Assembly: GCA_020723545.1 (NCBI GenBank)
Contig: DYIS01000195.1
Location: forward strand, 1 to 5,340
From: Ktedonobacter racemifer
GTDB taxonomy: Bacteria > Chloroflexota > DTOL01 > JACQYG01
DNA length: 5,340 nucleotides
Direction: 5' to 3'
Part shown: piece by piece, positions 5,254 through 5,340 of the stretch
How the letters are laid out: every line of letters begins with the position of its first letter
How positions within the stretch are numbered: position 1 is the first letter of the stretch
Position numbers and translations under genes: made by a program
The notes under the pieces: model-generated
The model's database searches: none
The model's input: the letters and a program-made list of their open reading frames with translations, nothing else
Told to the model about the DNA's origin: nothing

Positions 5254-5340
5254 GCCAGCGGCTCGTAAAATAGCTCGAGGTGAGCAAAAAGGCGCTTTGT
5301 TGACTCCGCTGAAAGAACTCAGATTGAACCGCAGAGCACG

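Larger units (their letters stand above)
4851..5340. other. Gene-free, repeat-rich intergenic tail
   Basis: No reading frame here resembles a protein: the open frames of about 60 codons run straight through palindromes and overlap each other on opposite strands. The stretch instead holds the palindromes and doublets listed separately. Smaller pairings are CACAAA at 4901-4906 with TTTGTG at 4913-4918, TGGTG at 4943-4947 with CACCA at 4957-4961, and GAGCC at 5252-5256 with GGCTC at 5260-5264. I see nothing recognisable in 4919-4942, 5084-5155 or 5265-5320. No convincing promoter for a downstream gene is visible. Confidence 0.7.

Noticed and set aside
5273..5290. GCTC/GAGC hairpin followed by AAAAA as a terminator
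   Set aside because: The stem is only 4 bp, and the homopolymer is A on the + strand and precedes the hairpin on the minus strand, so it suits neither direction.

Overview
The window reads as bacterial chromosome, moderately GC-rich, with tightly packed genes all on the + strand followed by a gene-free, repeat-rich tail. The organism cannot be named from this sequence. The style (Dpp/Opp-type importer, TTG start, a DUF58 protein, and intergenic hairpin repeats) would fit Chloroflexota or another environmental, possibly thermophilic lineage. That placement is inference with low confidence.

Positions 1-3521 hold the 3' part of a peptide/nickel-type ABC importer operon in the order permease B (5' end outside the window), permease C, ATPase D, ATPase F. 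Junctions are 9, 11 and 1 nt. The first two Shine-Dalgarno sites overlap the stop codon of the gene before, so the genes are probably co-transcribed and translationally coupled. Together they would form the two-permease, two-ATPase core that imports a ligand delivered by a substrate-binding lipoprotein. No binding protein is encoded here, so the substrate (di/oligopeptide, nickel, or an oligosaccharide) cannot be read.

Positions 3522-3584 are a short gap almost filled by a repeat built from 7-base units that reverses into its own complement. It stops five bases before the start codon of the next gene. Positions 3585-4850 encode a membrane-anchored DUF58 protein. The MoxR ATPase and transglutaminase genes that often accompany this family are not in the window.

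Positions 4851-5340 contain no convincing gene. They carry a 35-base palindrome just after the DUF58 gene, two inverted-repeat doublets (4965-5039 and 5064-5176), and a 34-base perfect palindrome (5220-5253). In both doublets the two copies differ by paired, compensatory substitutions that keep each small hairpin intact. The first doublet has GTAG, and the second GGAG, just 5' of each hairpin, as in REP elements mobilised by RAYT (TnpA-REP) transposases. This cluster of structured repeats is the most interesting part of the window.
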